Assembly (NCBI GenBank): GCA_035713725.1
Contig: DASTMZ010000122.1
Location: 1 to 20,360 of the forward strand
Reading direction: 5' to 3'
From: DASQPR01 sp035713725
GTDB taxonomy: Bacteria; Actinomycetota; Actinomycetes; Mycobacteriales; Micromonosporaceae
Length of the DNA: 20,360 bases
In this document: positions 13,478 to 20,291 of the stretch, piece by piece
Layout: every line of letters begins with the position of its first letter
How positions within the stretch are numbered: the stretch's first letter is position 1
The notes under the pieces: generated by a model
Databases searched by the model: none
Seen by the model: the letters and a program-made list of their open reading frames with translations, nothing else
What the model was told of the DNA's origin: nothing
Program-made: the position numbers and the translations under genes

Positions 13478-13561
13478 ATGAGCGAGCGTCAGCGAGCGAG
13501 TCAGGATCGCAGCGCATCCCGTGCCTCATGTGCGCCCGGAGCGAAGCGAGGACGCGCATGA
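13478..13561 (+). CDS. Possible leader ORF overlapping dxs, or coding chance within a GAGCG repeat element
   Basis: A 27-codon frame starts at ATG 13478, 8 nt after the TAGACT box, and so could be translated leaderlessly. It ends with a TGA that overlaps the dxs ATG (ATGA, 13558-13561). The product would be rich in Arg, Ser and Ala, begins MSERQRASQ, and has no known motif. The start lies inside a GAGCGAGCG-TCA-GCGAGCGAG sequence (from 13480), which resembles purine-rich repeats seen between genes in many actinobacteria. The frame could therefore be a by-product of that repeat. If real, it would couple dxs translation to the leader. Confidence 0.3.
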   Translation: MSERQRASQDRSASRASCAPGAKRGRA

Positions 13562-15492
13562 GCTTGCCCGAGTCCGAGACCGCCGGCATCCCCGAAGCGA
13601 GTGGCCTGCTGGAACGGATCGGTAGCCCCGCTGATCTCCGGGACCTGTCCCGCTCCGACCTTGACGTGCTCGCCGCGGAGATCCGCGACTTCCTGGTTGC
13701 GAAGGTGTCCCGGACCGGTGGCCACCTCGGTCCCAACCTCGGCGTGGTGGAGCTCACACTCGCGCTGCACCGGGTCTTCGACTCGCCGAAAGACCGGATC
13801 CTCTTCGACACCGGTCACCAGGCCTACGTACACAAGATCATCACTGGTCGTCAGGCGGGCTTTGACCTGCTGCGCCAGCGCGGCGGCTTGTCCGGATATC
13901 CGAACCAGGCCGAGTCCGAGCACGACGTGATCGAGAACTCACACGCGTCGACGGCGCTGTCATACGCAGACGGCATGGCCAAGGGATTCGCGCTGCGCGG
14001 CGAGGACCGGCACGTCGTCGTCGTGGTCGGCGACGGTGCGTTGACCGGCGGCATGTGCTGGGAGGCATTGAACAACATCGCGGCCACGAACAACCGCTTG
14101 GTCATCATCGTCAACGACAACGGCCGCTCGTACGCGCCGACCATCGGCGGGTTGGCGAACCATCTGGCAACGCTTCGCCTGAACCCGGGCTACGAGAAGA
14201 TGCTCGACGTCGTGAAGGGCGCCCTCGGCCGTACGCCGGTCGTCGGCCCGCCGATGTACGAAGCGCTGCACGCGATGAAGAAGGGCGTCAAGGACGCCGT
14301 CTCGCCACAGGGCATGTTCGAGGATCTCGGGCTGAAGTACGTCGGCCCGGTCGACGGCCATGACGTGACCGCCGTCGAGTCAGCATTGCGGCGCGCCAAG
14401 CGGTTCGGCGGCCCGGTGCTCGTGCATGCCGTGACACGTAAGGGTTTTGGCTACCGGCCGGCCGAGGACGACGAGGCGGACTGCCTGCACGGGCCGAGCA
14501 GCTTCGACCCGGCCACCGGCAAGCTTCTTGCGCCGCCGTCGCTGAAGTGGACGTCGGTGTTCGCGGACGAATTGGTCGCGCTGGCCGACGAGCGCAGCGA
14601 CATCGTCGGCATCACTGCCGCGATGGCCGAGCCGACCGGCATCGCACGGCTCGCCGCGAAATACCCGGACCGGGCGTACGACGTCGGCATCGCCGAGCAG
14701 CACGCGGTCACGTCGGCGGCCGGACTGGCGTTGGCTGGCATGCACCCGGTGGTCGCGGTCTATGCCACGTTCCTCAATCGCGCGTTCGATCAGGTCCTGC
14801 TGGACGTCGCGTTGCATCGGCTACCGGTGACGTTCGTGCTCGATCGCGCCGGCATCACCGGACCGGACGGCCCGAGTCACTACGGCATCTGGGATCTGTC
14901 CGTCTTCGGCGTCGTACCAGGGCTCCGCATCGCGGCACCTCGTGACGCGGCAACCATCCGCGAGGAGTTGCGGGAGGCGGTCGGGATCGGCGACGGGCCG
15001 ACGATCGTACGGTTCCCGACCGGCTCCGTGCCGGCCGACCTTCCGGCACTGCGCCGCAGGGGACCGGTCGACGTGCTGGCCGAGGACGACCGCCGCGACG
15101 TGTTGCTCGTTTCGATCGGAGCGCTCGCGCACGAGGCAATGGACGCGGCGACGTTAGTGCGCGAGGCCGGGTACGGCGTGACCGTCGCCGACCCGCGCTG
15201 GGTGCGTCCGATTCCGCTGGAACTCGTGGCGATGGCTCGGGAGCACGCGCTGGTGGTGACGCTGGAAGACGGCGTGCGTACGGGTGGCGTCGGAGACGCG
15301 CTGGCGAAGGCGATGCGCGACGGCGGAGTACGTACCCCCCTGCGGGACCTCGGCATCGCCGCCGACTGGCATCCGCACGGCACACGGTCAGAGATTCTGG
15401 CCGACCTCGGACTGACCGGTGCGGACGTGGCGCGTGAGGTCTTGGCGACGCTGTCGGACGTCGACATCGCGTCGATTGTGGATCGCGGCTGA
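13558..15492 (+). CDS. dxs: 1-deoxy-D-xylulose-5-phosphate synthase
   Basis: This thiamine-diphosphate enzyme condenses pyruvate and glyceraldehyde-3-phosphate to DXP, the first step of the MEP pathway to isoprenoids and a precursor of thiamine and pyridoxal. The 644 residues are full length. Visible features are HLGPNLGVVE (H56), DTGHQAYVHK (H87), NSHAS (H129), the ThDP/Mg motif GDGALTGGMCWEALNNIAATNN in the range 158-179, EQHAVTSAAGLA with catalytic E380, DRAGITGPDGPSHYG (429-443, with H441) and a transketolase C-terminal domain from about 500. ATG 13558 has GCGAGGA upstream; frames extending to 13411 lack a ribosome site and have no family sequence. The gene follows the methyltransferase after 171 bp and converges with hicB. 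Confidence 0.97.
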   Translation: MSLPESETAGIPEASGLLERIGSPADLRDLSRSDLDVLAAEIRDFLVAKVSRTGGHLGPNLGVVELTLALHRVFDSPKDRILFDTGHQAYVHKIITGRQAGFDLLRQRGGLSGYPNQAESEHDVIENSHASTALSYADGMAKGFALRGEDRHVVVVVGDGALTGGMCWEALNNIAATNNRLVIIVNDNGRSYAPTIGGLANHLATLRLNPGYEKMLDVVKGALGRTPVVGPPMYEALHAMKKGVKDAVSPQGMFEDLGLKYVGPVDGHDVTAVESALRRAKRFGGPVLVHAVTRKGFGYRPAEDDEADCLHGPSSFDPATGKLLAPPSLKWTSVFADELVALADERSDIVGITAAMAEPTGIARLAAKYPDRAYDVGIAEQHAVTSAAGLALAGMHPVVAVYATFLNRAFDQVLLDVALHRLPVTFVLDRAGITGPDGPSHYGIWDLSVFGVVPGLRIAAPRDAATIREELREAVGIGDGPTIVRFPTGSVPADLPALRRRGPVDVLAEDDRRDVLLVSIGALAHEAMDAATLVREAGYGVTVADPRWVRPIPLELVAMAREHALVVTLEDGVRTGGVGDALAKAMRDGGVRTPLRDLGIAADWHPHGTRSEILADLGLTGADVAREVLATLSDVDIASIVDRG

Positions 15493-15519
15493 TCGGCGCC
15501 CGGACGGCAACGCAGCCGC

Positions 15520-15906
15520 CTAGGCGGTGACGCGCTCCTTTTCGATCTGCGTGACCCGTCCTGACGTGATGCCGAGGACCCGCGCGGTGTCGCGGATGGA
15601 CAGGCCGCGCTCGCGGAGCTTGCGGACGGCGCCGGCGGTGAGGTCGGCGGAGCGCGCGGCGGCCTCTCGGGCGGCGCGTGCGTCGTCGACGAGCGGGTCG
15701 ACCTCGTCGTCGACGCGGATGCGCAGTGCCACGTCCATCGCGTCCTGCGCGCTGCGCGGCAGGTCCAGCGTCACGGCGATCGATTCGCGGATCCGGCGAT
15801 CCACCTCGGCGATGCTGTCGCCCCACGTGTTAGCGCCGTTGACGGCGTCAGCGGTCGCGGACCAGGTGCCGTCCGGCTCCCGCCAGACGGACACGAAATA
15901 AGTCAC
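15520..15906 (-). CDS. hicB: HicB-family antitoxin with C-terminal helix-turn-helix
   Basis: This 128-residue protein is the presumed antitoxin of a type II pair. Residues 1-50 follow the HicB (DUF1902-like) partial RNase H fold: YFVSVWREPDGTWSATADAVNGANTWGDSIAEVDRRIRE in pattern, which normally covers the toxin's active site. Residues 55-90 are a linker with acidic and Ala-rich helices. Residues 92-128 form a helix-turn-helix (LRERGLSIRDTARVLGITSGRVTQIEKE), which would bind the operon's own promoter. I place the start at GTG 15906: it overlaps the hicA stop as GTGA and has GGAAAGGGG exactly 8 nt upstream. GTG 15915 would add three residues but sits on that ribosome site. The toxin gene comes first, as is usual for hicAB. 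Confidence 0.85.
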   Translation of the reverse strand: MTYFVSVWREPDGTWSATADAVNGANTWGDSIAEVDRRIRESIAVTLDLPRSAQDAMDVALRIRVDDEVDPLVDDARAAREAAARSADLTAGAVRKLRERGLSIRDTARVLGITSGRVTQIEKERVTA

Positions 15907-16115
15907 CGTAGCCACCCCTTTCCGAACACCGGCTCCATCTGCCGCTCAATCGCCCGCAGCAAGCCGGGGCCGAGGTCCCGGGTTCCATGATCGGGAATGG
16001 TTGTGCGTGCAGTTACCCCGCTGGACGAGGCGACGAAGTGTCGGTGTGATCCGCGTCGACGTGCCTCCGTGCCGCCGAGGTCTGCGATCCGCTTGATGAC
16101 CTCTCGCGAGTTCAC
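15903..16115 (-). CDS. hicA: HicA-family mRNA interferase toxin
   Basis: This 70-residue protein has the size and dsRBD-like pattern of HicA toxins, ribosome-independent RNases that cleave mRNA. VNSREVIKRIADLGGTEARRRGSHRHFV contains the helix 1 region and the catalytic His in the RGSHRHF motif (H24). TTIPDHGTRDLGPGLLRAIERQM matches the conserved strand (usually with P and H) and final helix, with residues 41-60 being typical. The start is GTG 16115: there is no Shine-Dalgarno, but a -35/-10 pair places the transcript start at this codon. It overlaps hicB by 4 bp. The pair sits between dxs and an envelope/two-component group, outside the conserved block, which suggests acquisition. Confidence 0.87.
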   Translation of the reverse strand: MNSREVIKRIADLGGTEARRRGSHRHFVASSSGVTARTTIPDHGTRDLGPGLLRAIERQMEPVFGKGWLR

Positions 16116-16122
16116 AGTATGG

Positions 16123-16152
16123 AGGATAGGCGCTAAGCATCGCAAGCGACAA
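16123..16152 (-). promoter_or_regulatory. Promoter of a leaderless hicAB transcript
   Basis: Read on the minus strand, TTGTCG (16152-16147) and TATCCT (16128-16123) are separated by 18 nt. The -10 box is followed by 7 nt and then GTG 16115. Both boxes and the spacing are good. Confidence 0.6.
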
Positions 16153-16163
16153 GCAGCTAAGCA
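16132..16163. promoter_or_regulatory. Direct repeats flanking the hicAB -35, possible HicB operator
   Basis: GCTAAGCA occurs at 16132-16139 and again at 16156-16163, one copy on each side of the -35 box. The 24-bp spacing is a little over two helical turns. This is the place where a HicB dimer would be expected to repress its own promoter. Confidence 0.4.
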
Positions 16164-16320
16164 CCAGGCGGGCACGGGTCGGATACACGGTCGCGTGCGA
16201 TGCCGAGCGCGGTCGCCGGAGGCCAGACCAGCCCGGCCGACGACGGCGCACTTGCGCATGATCGGAGGCCGTCACGGGTAACGCCAAGTCAGCGGCCCCG
16301 CCAACCACCGACGCCAGAGC

Positions 16321-16339
16321 GTCGTGGCGCAACCACGAC
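16321..16339. promoter_or_regulatory. Inverted repeat upstream of the beta-propeller gene promoter
   Basis: GTCGTGG (16321-16327) and CCACGAC (16333-16339) form a perfect 7-bp inverted repeat with a 5-nt centre (CGCAA). It lies 18 bp upstream of the -35 box. It may be an activator or repressor site, for example for the neighbouring response regulator; no T-run follows, so a terminator is less likely. Confidence 0.35.
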
Positions 16340-16356
16340 CGCGGGCCGGCTCGTGT

Positions 16357-16385
16357 TTGTGGTGGCGGGTTCGGGCACCGACAAT
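16357..16385 (+). promoter_or_regulatory. Candidate promoter of the beta-propeller membrane protein gene
   Basis: TTGTGG (16357-16362) and GACAAT (16380-16385) are 17 nt apart. The predicted start near 16392 leaves a leader of about 55 nt before ATG 16448. Confidence 0.45.
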
Positions 16386-16447
16386 GGGAACAGCCCGATC
16401 GGGACGACCGGCGCGTCTGCGCGCCACGCGGGATGTGACGGCGCGAC

Positions 16448-18223
16448 ATGGACGACGATCTGACCGACCCGGGTGATGACCGCGGGGCCGAGTCACCGTA
16501 CGCGCGGGCGGACGACGACGACATCGGCTCGCCGTACGCCCGGACCGGCACCGCGGCATCAACGCCCGCTGCGACGCCGGCAGGCGTCGAGCAGTTGGCG
16601 GCCGCTCCGCGGGATATCCCATCCGATCCGACGTACGCGTATCCCCAATCGCCGTGGCAACCCGACGAATCGATCGCGACAACGTTGCCACCGTCACCCG
16701 TGCAGCCGAACTCGTCGCCATCCGTCGATGTCGCACGGTCCGAGGCCAGGCCGCTGACCAAGCTCGAGGACAGCGACCTCGAGATGATCGACATTGGCGA
16801 TGTGCGCGACGGCATCGACGCGGTGTCCCGAGCCGAGGTGCGCGCCGAGTCGGCGAGAACTCGATTGGTCCGGCGGCTGGGCCGATCGCCTGCACGCCGT
16901 CGTGCATCCGGTGCACCCGTCATCGACCTCGGCGAGCGGCACGGCAGGATGTCGGCAGCCGACCGGCTCGGCGCGCTCTCGCCGTGGTGGCGCGCCAACG
17001 TCGTCTGGCGCGAACACGCCCGGCCAACCGTCGCGGTGGCCATCGCCGTGCTCGCGTTGCTCGTCGGCGGCTCCGTCGCACCGCCGCTGCCCCGCATGTC
17101 GCCGATCAGCAGCATCAGCATGCCGCTCGGCGCTGCGTTCGCGGTCGACGGGACCCGCGCCGTCGTCCTCGCGAGCCGGGACGGCGTCGGTGAGAGCATC
17201 GCCGCGTACGCGGTTGCCGGCGGACGTCGGGCGTGGTTCACCGAGTTGCCGATCCGGCAGGCCGACGACGTCGGGATGACTATGACCGACGGGATCGTGC
17301 TCGTCTCGGCGGGTCGATTCGGCAATCGTGGGCCCCACACGCTCGCGGTGGACGAGAAGTCCGGACGGCTGCTGTGGACGAGCGCGCTCGCTCTCGTGAG
17401 CCCGCGCCGCGGCAGCGAGTCGGTGCTGGCGTCGGACGGGCCGGCCAACGTCGTGTCGCTCGACAAGCGCACCGGTGAGCAGAGTTGGTCGGTGCCGGTC
17501 GGCGCCACGTGCAGCACGGACGTGGCGGTGCCGGGCGACGCGGAGGTGGCCAACGCGTTGGTCGAGTTGTGCACCGCGACCGGTGCGCTGAGCCGAATCG
17601 ACCTCGACACCGGCGCGGTAGGGGCAACCTCGCACATCTCGTTGACGTCGACGGAGAAGTCCGGCGCGACGATGTTCACCGTCGCCAACGAGGTGGTCGT
17701 CGAGGACAGTGCTCAGAAGCCGCCGTTGATCAGTGGGTACGCCCTCGACTCCCTGCGCCCGCTGTGGACCACGCGAGCGTTCACGCCCAACGACTCCGCG
17801 TACGCGTGCGGATCGGACATCTGCGTCTCGTCCGGCGGGCTCACCGCACTGCTTGACGCACGCACCGGCGCGCTGATCCCGACGCTTCCGAACGCCAACG
17901 AGCTGGCCACCGTCGTACCGCGGCCGTTCGTACCGGCGACCGTGATCGGCACGCTGCTGCTGCCCTCGCCGGGCACCCTGTTGCCGATAACGAACCGGTC
18001 CACGTACGTGGCAAGCCACGTCGCCGAGCAGATGGTCGTGCACGTCCCGCTGTTCCGGCCGGGCCGCACCTGGGTTGTGACGATGTCGGCCGGCGGCGTA
18101 CGCGACGCGGTCCAGCTGCTGGACGGCCCGGCGGCGGACGTGTGCCTGCCGGTCGGCTCATACCTCGCCTGCATGACCGCGAAGCAGATCATGACATTCT
18201 GGGTGCTGCCGACGGTGCCGTGA
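16448..18223 (+). CDS. Membrane-anchored protein with PQQ-like beta-propeller ectodomain
   Basis: This 591-residue protein is not assigned to a named family with certainty. Residues 1-190 are cytoplasmic, acidic at first (two SPYAR motifs at 16-20 and 28-32 around a DDDD run), then Pro/Ser-rich, then basic. Residues 194-214 are a single transmembrane helix (PTVAVAIAVLALLVGGSV). Residues 225-591 look like a PQQ/WD-type propeller with repeats of the form (hydrophobic)-D-x-x-(S/T)-G-x-x-x-W, for example VDEKSGRLLWTS (301-312), LDKRTGEQSWSV (338-349), DLDTGAV (385-391) and LDARTGAL (469-476). Six ectodomain cysteines (355, 375, 454, 459, 566, 575) could form three disulfides. ATG 16448 starts the frame; the ribosome site is weak. 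The two-component genes follow 93 bp later, so a sensory or assembly role in the envelope is plausible but unproved. Confidence 0.72.
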   Translation: MDDDLTDPGDDRGAESPYARADDDDIGSPYARTGTAASTPAATPAGVEQLAAAPRDIPSDPTYAYPQSPWQPDESIATTLPPSPVQPNSSPSVDVARSEARPLTKLEDSDLEMIDIGDVRDGIDAVSRAEVRAESARTRLVRRLGRSPARRRASGAPVIDLGERHGRMSAADRLGALSPWWRANVVWREHARPTVAVAIAVLALLVGGSVAPPLPRMSPISSISMPLGAAFAVDGTRAVVLASRDGVGESIAAYAVAGGRRAWFTELPIRQADDVGMTMTDGIVLVSAGRFGNRGPHTLAVDEKSGRLLWTSALALVSPRRGSESVLASDGPANVVSLDKRTGEQSWSVPVGATCSTDVAVPGDAEVANALVELCTATGALSRIDLDTGAVGATSHISLTSTEKSGATMFTVANEVVVEDSAQKPPLISGYALDSLRPLWTTRAFTPNDSAYACGSDICVSSGGLTALLDARTGALIPTLPNANELATVVPRPFVPATVIGTLLLPSPGTLLPITNRSTYVASHVAEQMVVHVPLFRPGRTWVVTMSAGGVRDAVQLLDGPAADVCLPVGSYLACMTAKQIMTFWVLPTVP

Positions 18224-18246
18224 TCGTGCGGCGTGCGCCGGCCGGC

Positions 18247-18274
18247 TACGGTGGCTCGAAAAGCGCTGCCACCG
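18247..18274 (+). promoter_or_regulatory. Inverted repeat overlapping a -10-like box before the two-component genes
   Basis: CGGTGGC (18249-18255) and GCCACCG (18268-18274) are perfect complements with a 12-nt centre. TACGGT (18247-18252), a TANNNT box, overlaps the left arm. The element may be an operator on the response regulator promoter or a hairpin ending the upstream transcript. No good -35 is visible. Confidence 0.35.
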
Positions 18275-18316
18275 GTCATCCCGGGCCGGCGGCGCGGACC
18301 GGCAGCGGGAGCGGCA

Positions 18317-18976
18317 GTGCGAGTTCTGGTGATCGAGGACGAGCGCAATCTGGCGGATGCGATCGCCCGCGGATTGCGCCGTGAGGGCATGGCGGTCGAC
18401 GTCGCGTACGACGGCAACAGCGGGCACGAGATGGCGTTCGTCACCCGCTACGACGTCCTCGTGCTCGATCGCGACCTGCCCGGCATCCACGGCGACGAGA
18501 TCTGTGCCGACCTTGCCGCCGCTGGCACGCTGACCCGCGTACTCATGCTGACGGCGAGCGGTACGGTGGCGGACCGCGTGGCTGGCCTGGGCCTCGGTGC
18601 CGACGACTACCTGCCGAAGCCCTTCGCGTTCGACGAGCTGGTCGCACGGGTGCGAGCGCTCGGCCGGCGCTCGTCGCCGGGTGCGCCGCCCGTGCTGGCC
18701 CTCGGCGATGTAGTGCTGGATCCCGCCAAGCGGTTGGTCACCCGCGCCGGCCGTCCGCTCGATCTCGGTCGCAAGGAATTCGGCCTGCTCGAAGAGCTGC
18801 TCAAGGCACGCGGTGCGGTGGTGTCGAGCGAGGAGCTGCTCGACCGGGTGTGGGACGCCAACACCGATCCGTTCACCACGATCGTCCGCGTGACGATGAT
18901 GACGTTGCGCAAGAAGCTCGGCGATCCGCCGCTGATCGAGACCGTCGTCGGCGTCGGCTACCGGATCCCCACGTGA
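18317..18976 (+). CDS. OmpR/PhoB-family response regulator
   Basis: This 219-residue DNA-binding regulator is activated by phosphorylation from the adjacent kinase. The receiver domain (1-115) shows E8/D9 in VLVIEDE, the phospho-acceptor D51 in DVLVLDRDLPG, T79 in VLMLTAS, and K101 in YLPKPF. The winged-helix domain (about 123-219) has the usual LALGDVVLDPAKRLV opening, RPLDLGRKEFGLLEELL, the recognition helix in TTIVRVTMMTLRKKLG, and the terminal VVGVGYRI. GTG 18317 is chosen because GGGAG lies 5 nt upstream and the receiver begins at once. It overlaps the kinase gene by 4 bp. Its targets are unknown; the inverted repeats at 16321-16339 and 18249-18274 are candidates. Confidence 0.95.
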   Translation: MRVLVIEDERNLADAIARGLRREGMAVDVAYDGNSGHEMAFVTRYDVLVLDRDLPGIHGDEICADLAAAGTLTRVLMLTASGTVADRVAGLGLGADDYLPKPFAFDELVARVRALGRRSSPGAPPVLALGDVVLDPAKRLVTRAGRPLDLGRKEFGLLEELLKARGAVVSSEELLDRVWDANTDPFTTIVRVTMMTLRKKLGDPPLIETVVGVGYRIPT

Positions 18977-20178
18977 CGATCTACGGCACGCGCGGGCCGC
19001 GCCGCCCGCGACCGACGTTGCGGGTCCGACTCGCGCTCATCAACGGTGCCGTGCTCGGCGCCGTCGCGCTGGCGCTCGTCATCATCGCGACCGTCATTGG
19101 CCGGCATCGGGTAGCGACCGACATCGTGGCGGTCGCCGTCATCACGCTCGCTGGCGTGGCGGCCGGTTATCTCGTCATCGCCCGCGCGCTGCGGCCGCTG
19201 CAACGTGTCACGGCCACCGCACAACGACTGTCCGGCGAGACGCTCGACCAACGCATCAACTACACGGGTACGGACGACGAGGTGGCCGAGCTCGCCTCGA
19301 CGTTCGACGCGATGCTGGACCGGCTGTCGGCCGCGTTCGAGACGCAGAAGCGATTCGTGGCCAACGCATCGCATGAGTTGCGTACGCCGCTTGCCGTGAT
19401 GCGTACCGAGATCGACGTGACGATGTCAGATCCGGAAGCCGACATGGAGGAGTTCCGGCGCATGGGCACCGTGGTGCGCGACGCATCGGAGCGGGCGAAC
19501 GCGCTCGTCGAGTCGCTGCTCGTGCTCGCGCGGTCCGAAGCACAGGCCGGCCGGCGATTGGTTCGCAAGGTGCCGGTGGACCTGGCCGACGGCGCCACCG
19601 CCGCACTATCCGCGGTCGGTCGCGAGGTTGGCCGCCTCGGGCTCGAGATCACCACGGATCTGCGGCCGGCGCTCGTCGTCGGTGACCCGAGCCTGCTAGA
19701 ACGGTTGGCCGGCAACCTGATCGAGAACGCAGTGCGCTACAACCATGGTCAGGGCCGCGTTTGGGTGCGTACCGAGACGGATGGCGCGGTAGCGCGACTC
19801 GTCGTCGGCAACACTGGCTTCGAGGTCGAGCCGGCCGACGTACCGAAGCTGTTCGAGGCGTTCCGTCGCGGGGTACGAGACCGGACCGGCTCCGGTCGTG
19901 GTGCCGGGCTCGGCCTGTCGATCGTTCGCGCGGTGACCGACGCACACGGCGGCACGGTACGGGCGGAACCGTTGACCGATGGCGGCCTCGAGGTCGTCGT
20001 CACGTTGCCCGCCGCGTCGGCGACGCCGATCGCGACCGGCTCTGCGTCGGTATCGGCCGTCGCCGGGGCGGCGGCCGTCGATGCGTCGCCGGGAACGTCA
20101 CCAGCGAGACCGCCTGAGGCCGGATCGCGCGCGACTCCGCCGAACGGCTCGCAGCGGCCGCCCGCCGCATCGTCATGA
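18973..20178 (+). CDS. Sensor histidine kinase with minimal extracellular loop
   Basis: This 401-residue kinase pairs with the preceding regulator (GTGA overlap at 18973-18976). Two transmembrane helices (about 20-42 and 50-71) are joined by fewer than ten residues, so there is no extracellular sensor domain. HAMP covers about 67-120. The HisKA box has the phospho-acceptor H134 in FVANASHELRTPL. The HATPase domain shows the N box NLIENAVRYN (248-257), the G1-like GNTGFEV (279-285), an F box LFEAFRRG, and the G2 box GRGAGLGLSIV (308-318). Asn-Thr-Gly in place of Asp-x-Gly in G1 is common in actinobacterial kinases of this kind. Residues 350-401 are a disordered Ala/Ser/Pro tail. Signals would have to come through the membrane or a partner such as the upstream propeller protein. 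Confidence 0.94.
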   Translation: MTIYGTRGPRRPRPTLRVRLALINGAVLGAVALALVIIATVIGRHRVATDIVAVAVITLAGVAAGYLVIARALRPLQRVTATAQRLSGETLDQRINYTGTDDEVAELASTFDAMLDRLSAAFETQKRFVANASHELRTPLAVMRTEIDVTMSDPEADMEEFRRMGTVVRDASERANALVESLLVLARSEAQAGRRLVRKVPVDLADGATAALSAVGREVGRLGLEITTDLRPALVVGDPSLLERLAGNLIENAVRYNHGQGRVWVRTETDGAVARLVVGNTGFEVEPADVPKLFEAFRRGVRDRTGSGRGAGLGLSIVRAVTDAHGGTVRAEPLTDGGLEVVVTLPAASATPIATGSASVSAVAGAAAVDASPGTSPARPPEAGSRATPPNGSQRPPAASS

Positions 20179-20226
20179 CGCCAAGGCCGTCGGGCTGGCA
20201 CATGCCGTACCCGCCTAAGAAGCGAA

Positions 20227-20255
20227 GGGTCCGACCGCGACGTGCGGTCGGACCC
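20227..20255. terminator. Bidirectional terminator hairpin between the kinase and glnA
   Basis: A perfect 12-bp stem (GGGTCCGACCGC, 20227-20238, with its complement at 20244-20255) closes on a five-base loop GACGT. It is 49 nt after the kinase stop and 37 nt beyond the end of the convergent glutamine synthetase gene. There is only a short T-containing tail, as is common in high-GC actinobacteria. Confidence 0.85.
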
Positions 20256-20291
20256 ATTCTCGCGACGGACGATGCTTAGACGCTGCAATGC

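Larger units (their letters stand above)
16164..16447 (+). other. Gene-free region between hicA and the beta-propeller gene
   Basis: I see no tRNA, complete gene or mobile element remnant in these 284 bp. The stretch holds a perfect hairpin (16321-16339) and a likely promoter (16357-16385) for the downstream membrane protein. Confidence 0.5.

Noticed and set aside
13411..13557. Longer dxs start
   Set aside because: The extra 49 residues have no family similarity and no ribosome site; ATG 13558 has both a site and the expected length.
15516..15527. 12-bp palindrome CCGCCTAGGCGG at the hicB stop as a terminator
   Set aside because: With no spare loop bases it could form only a four-pair stem, and no T-run follows; it is more likely a chance symmetric site.
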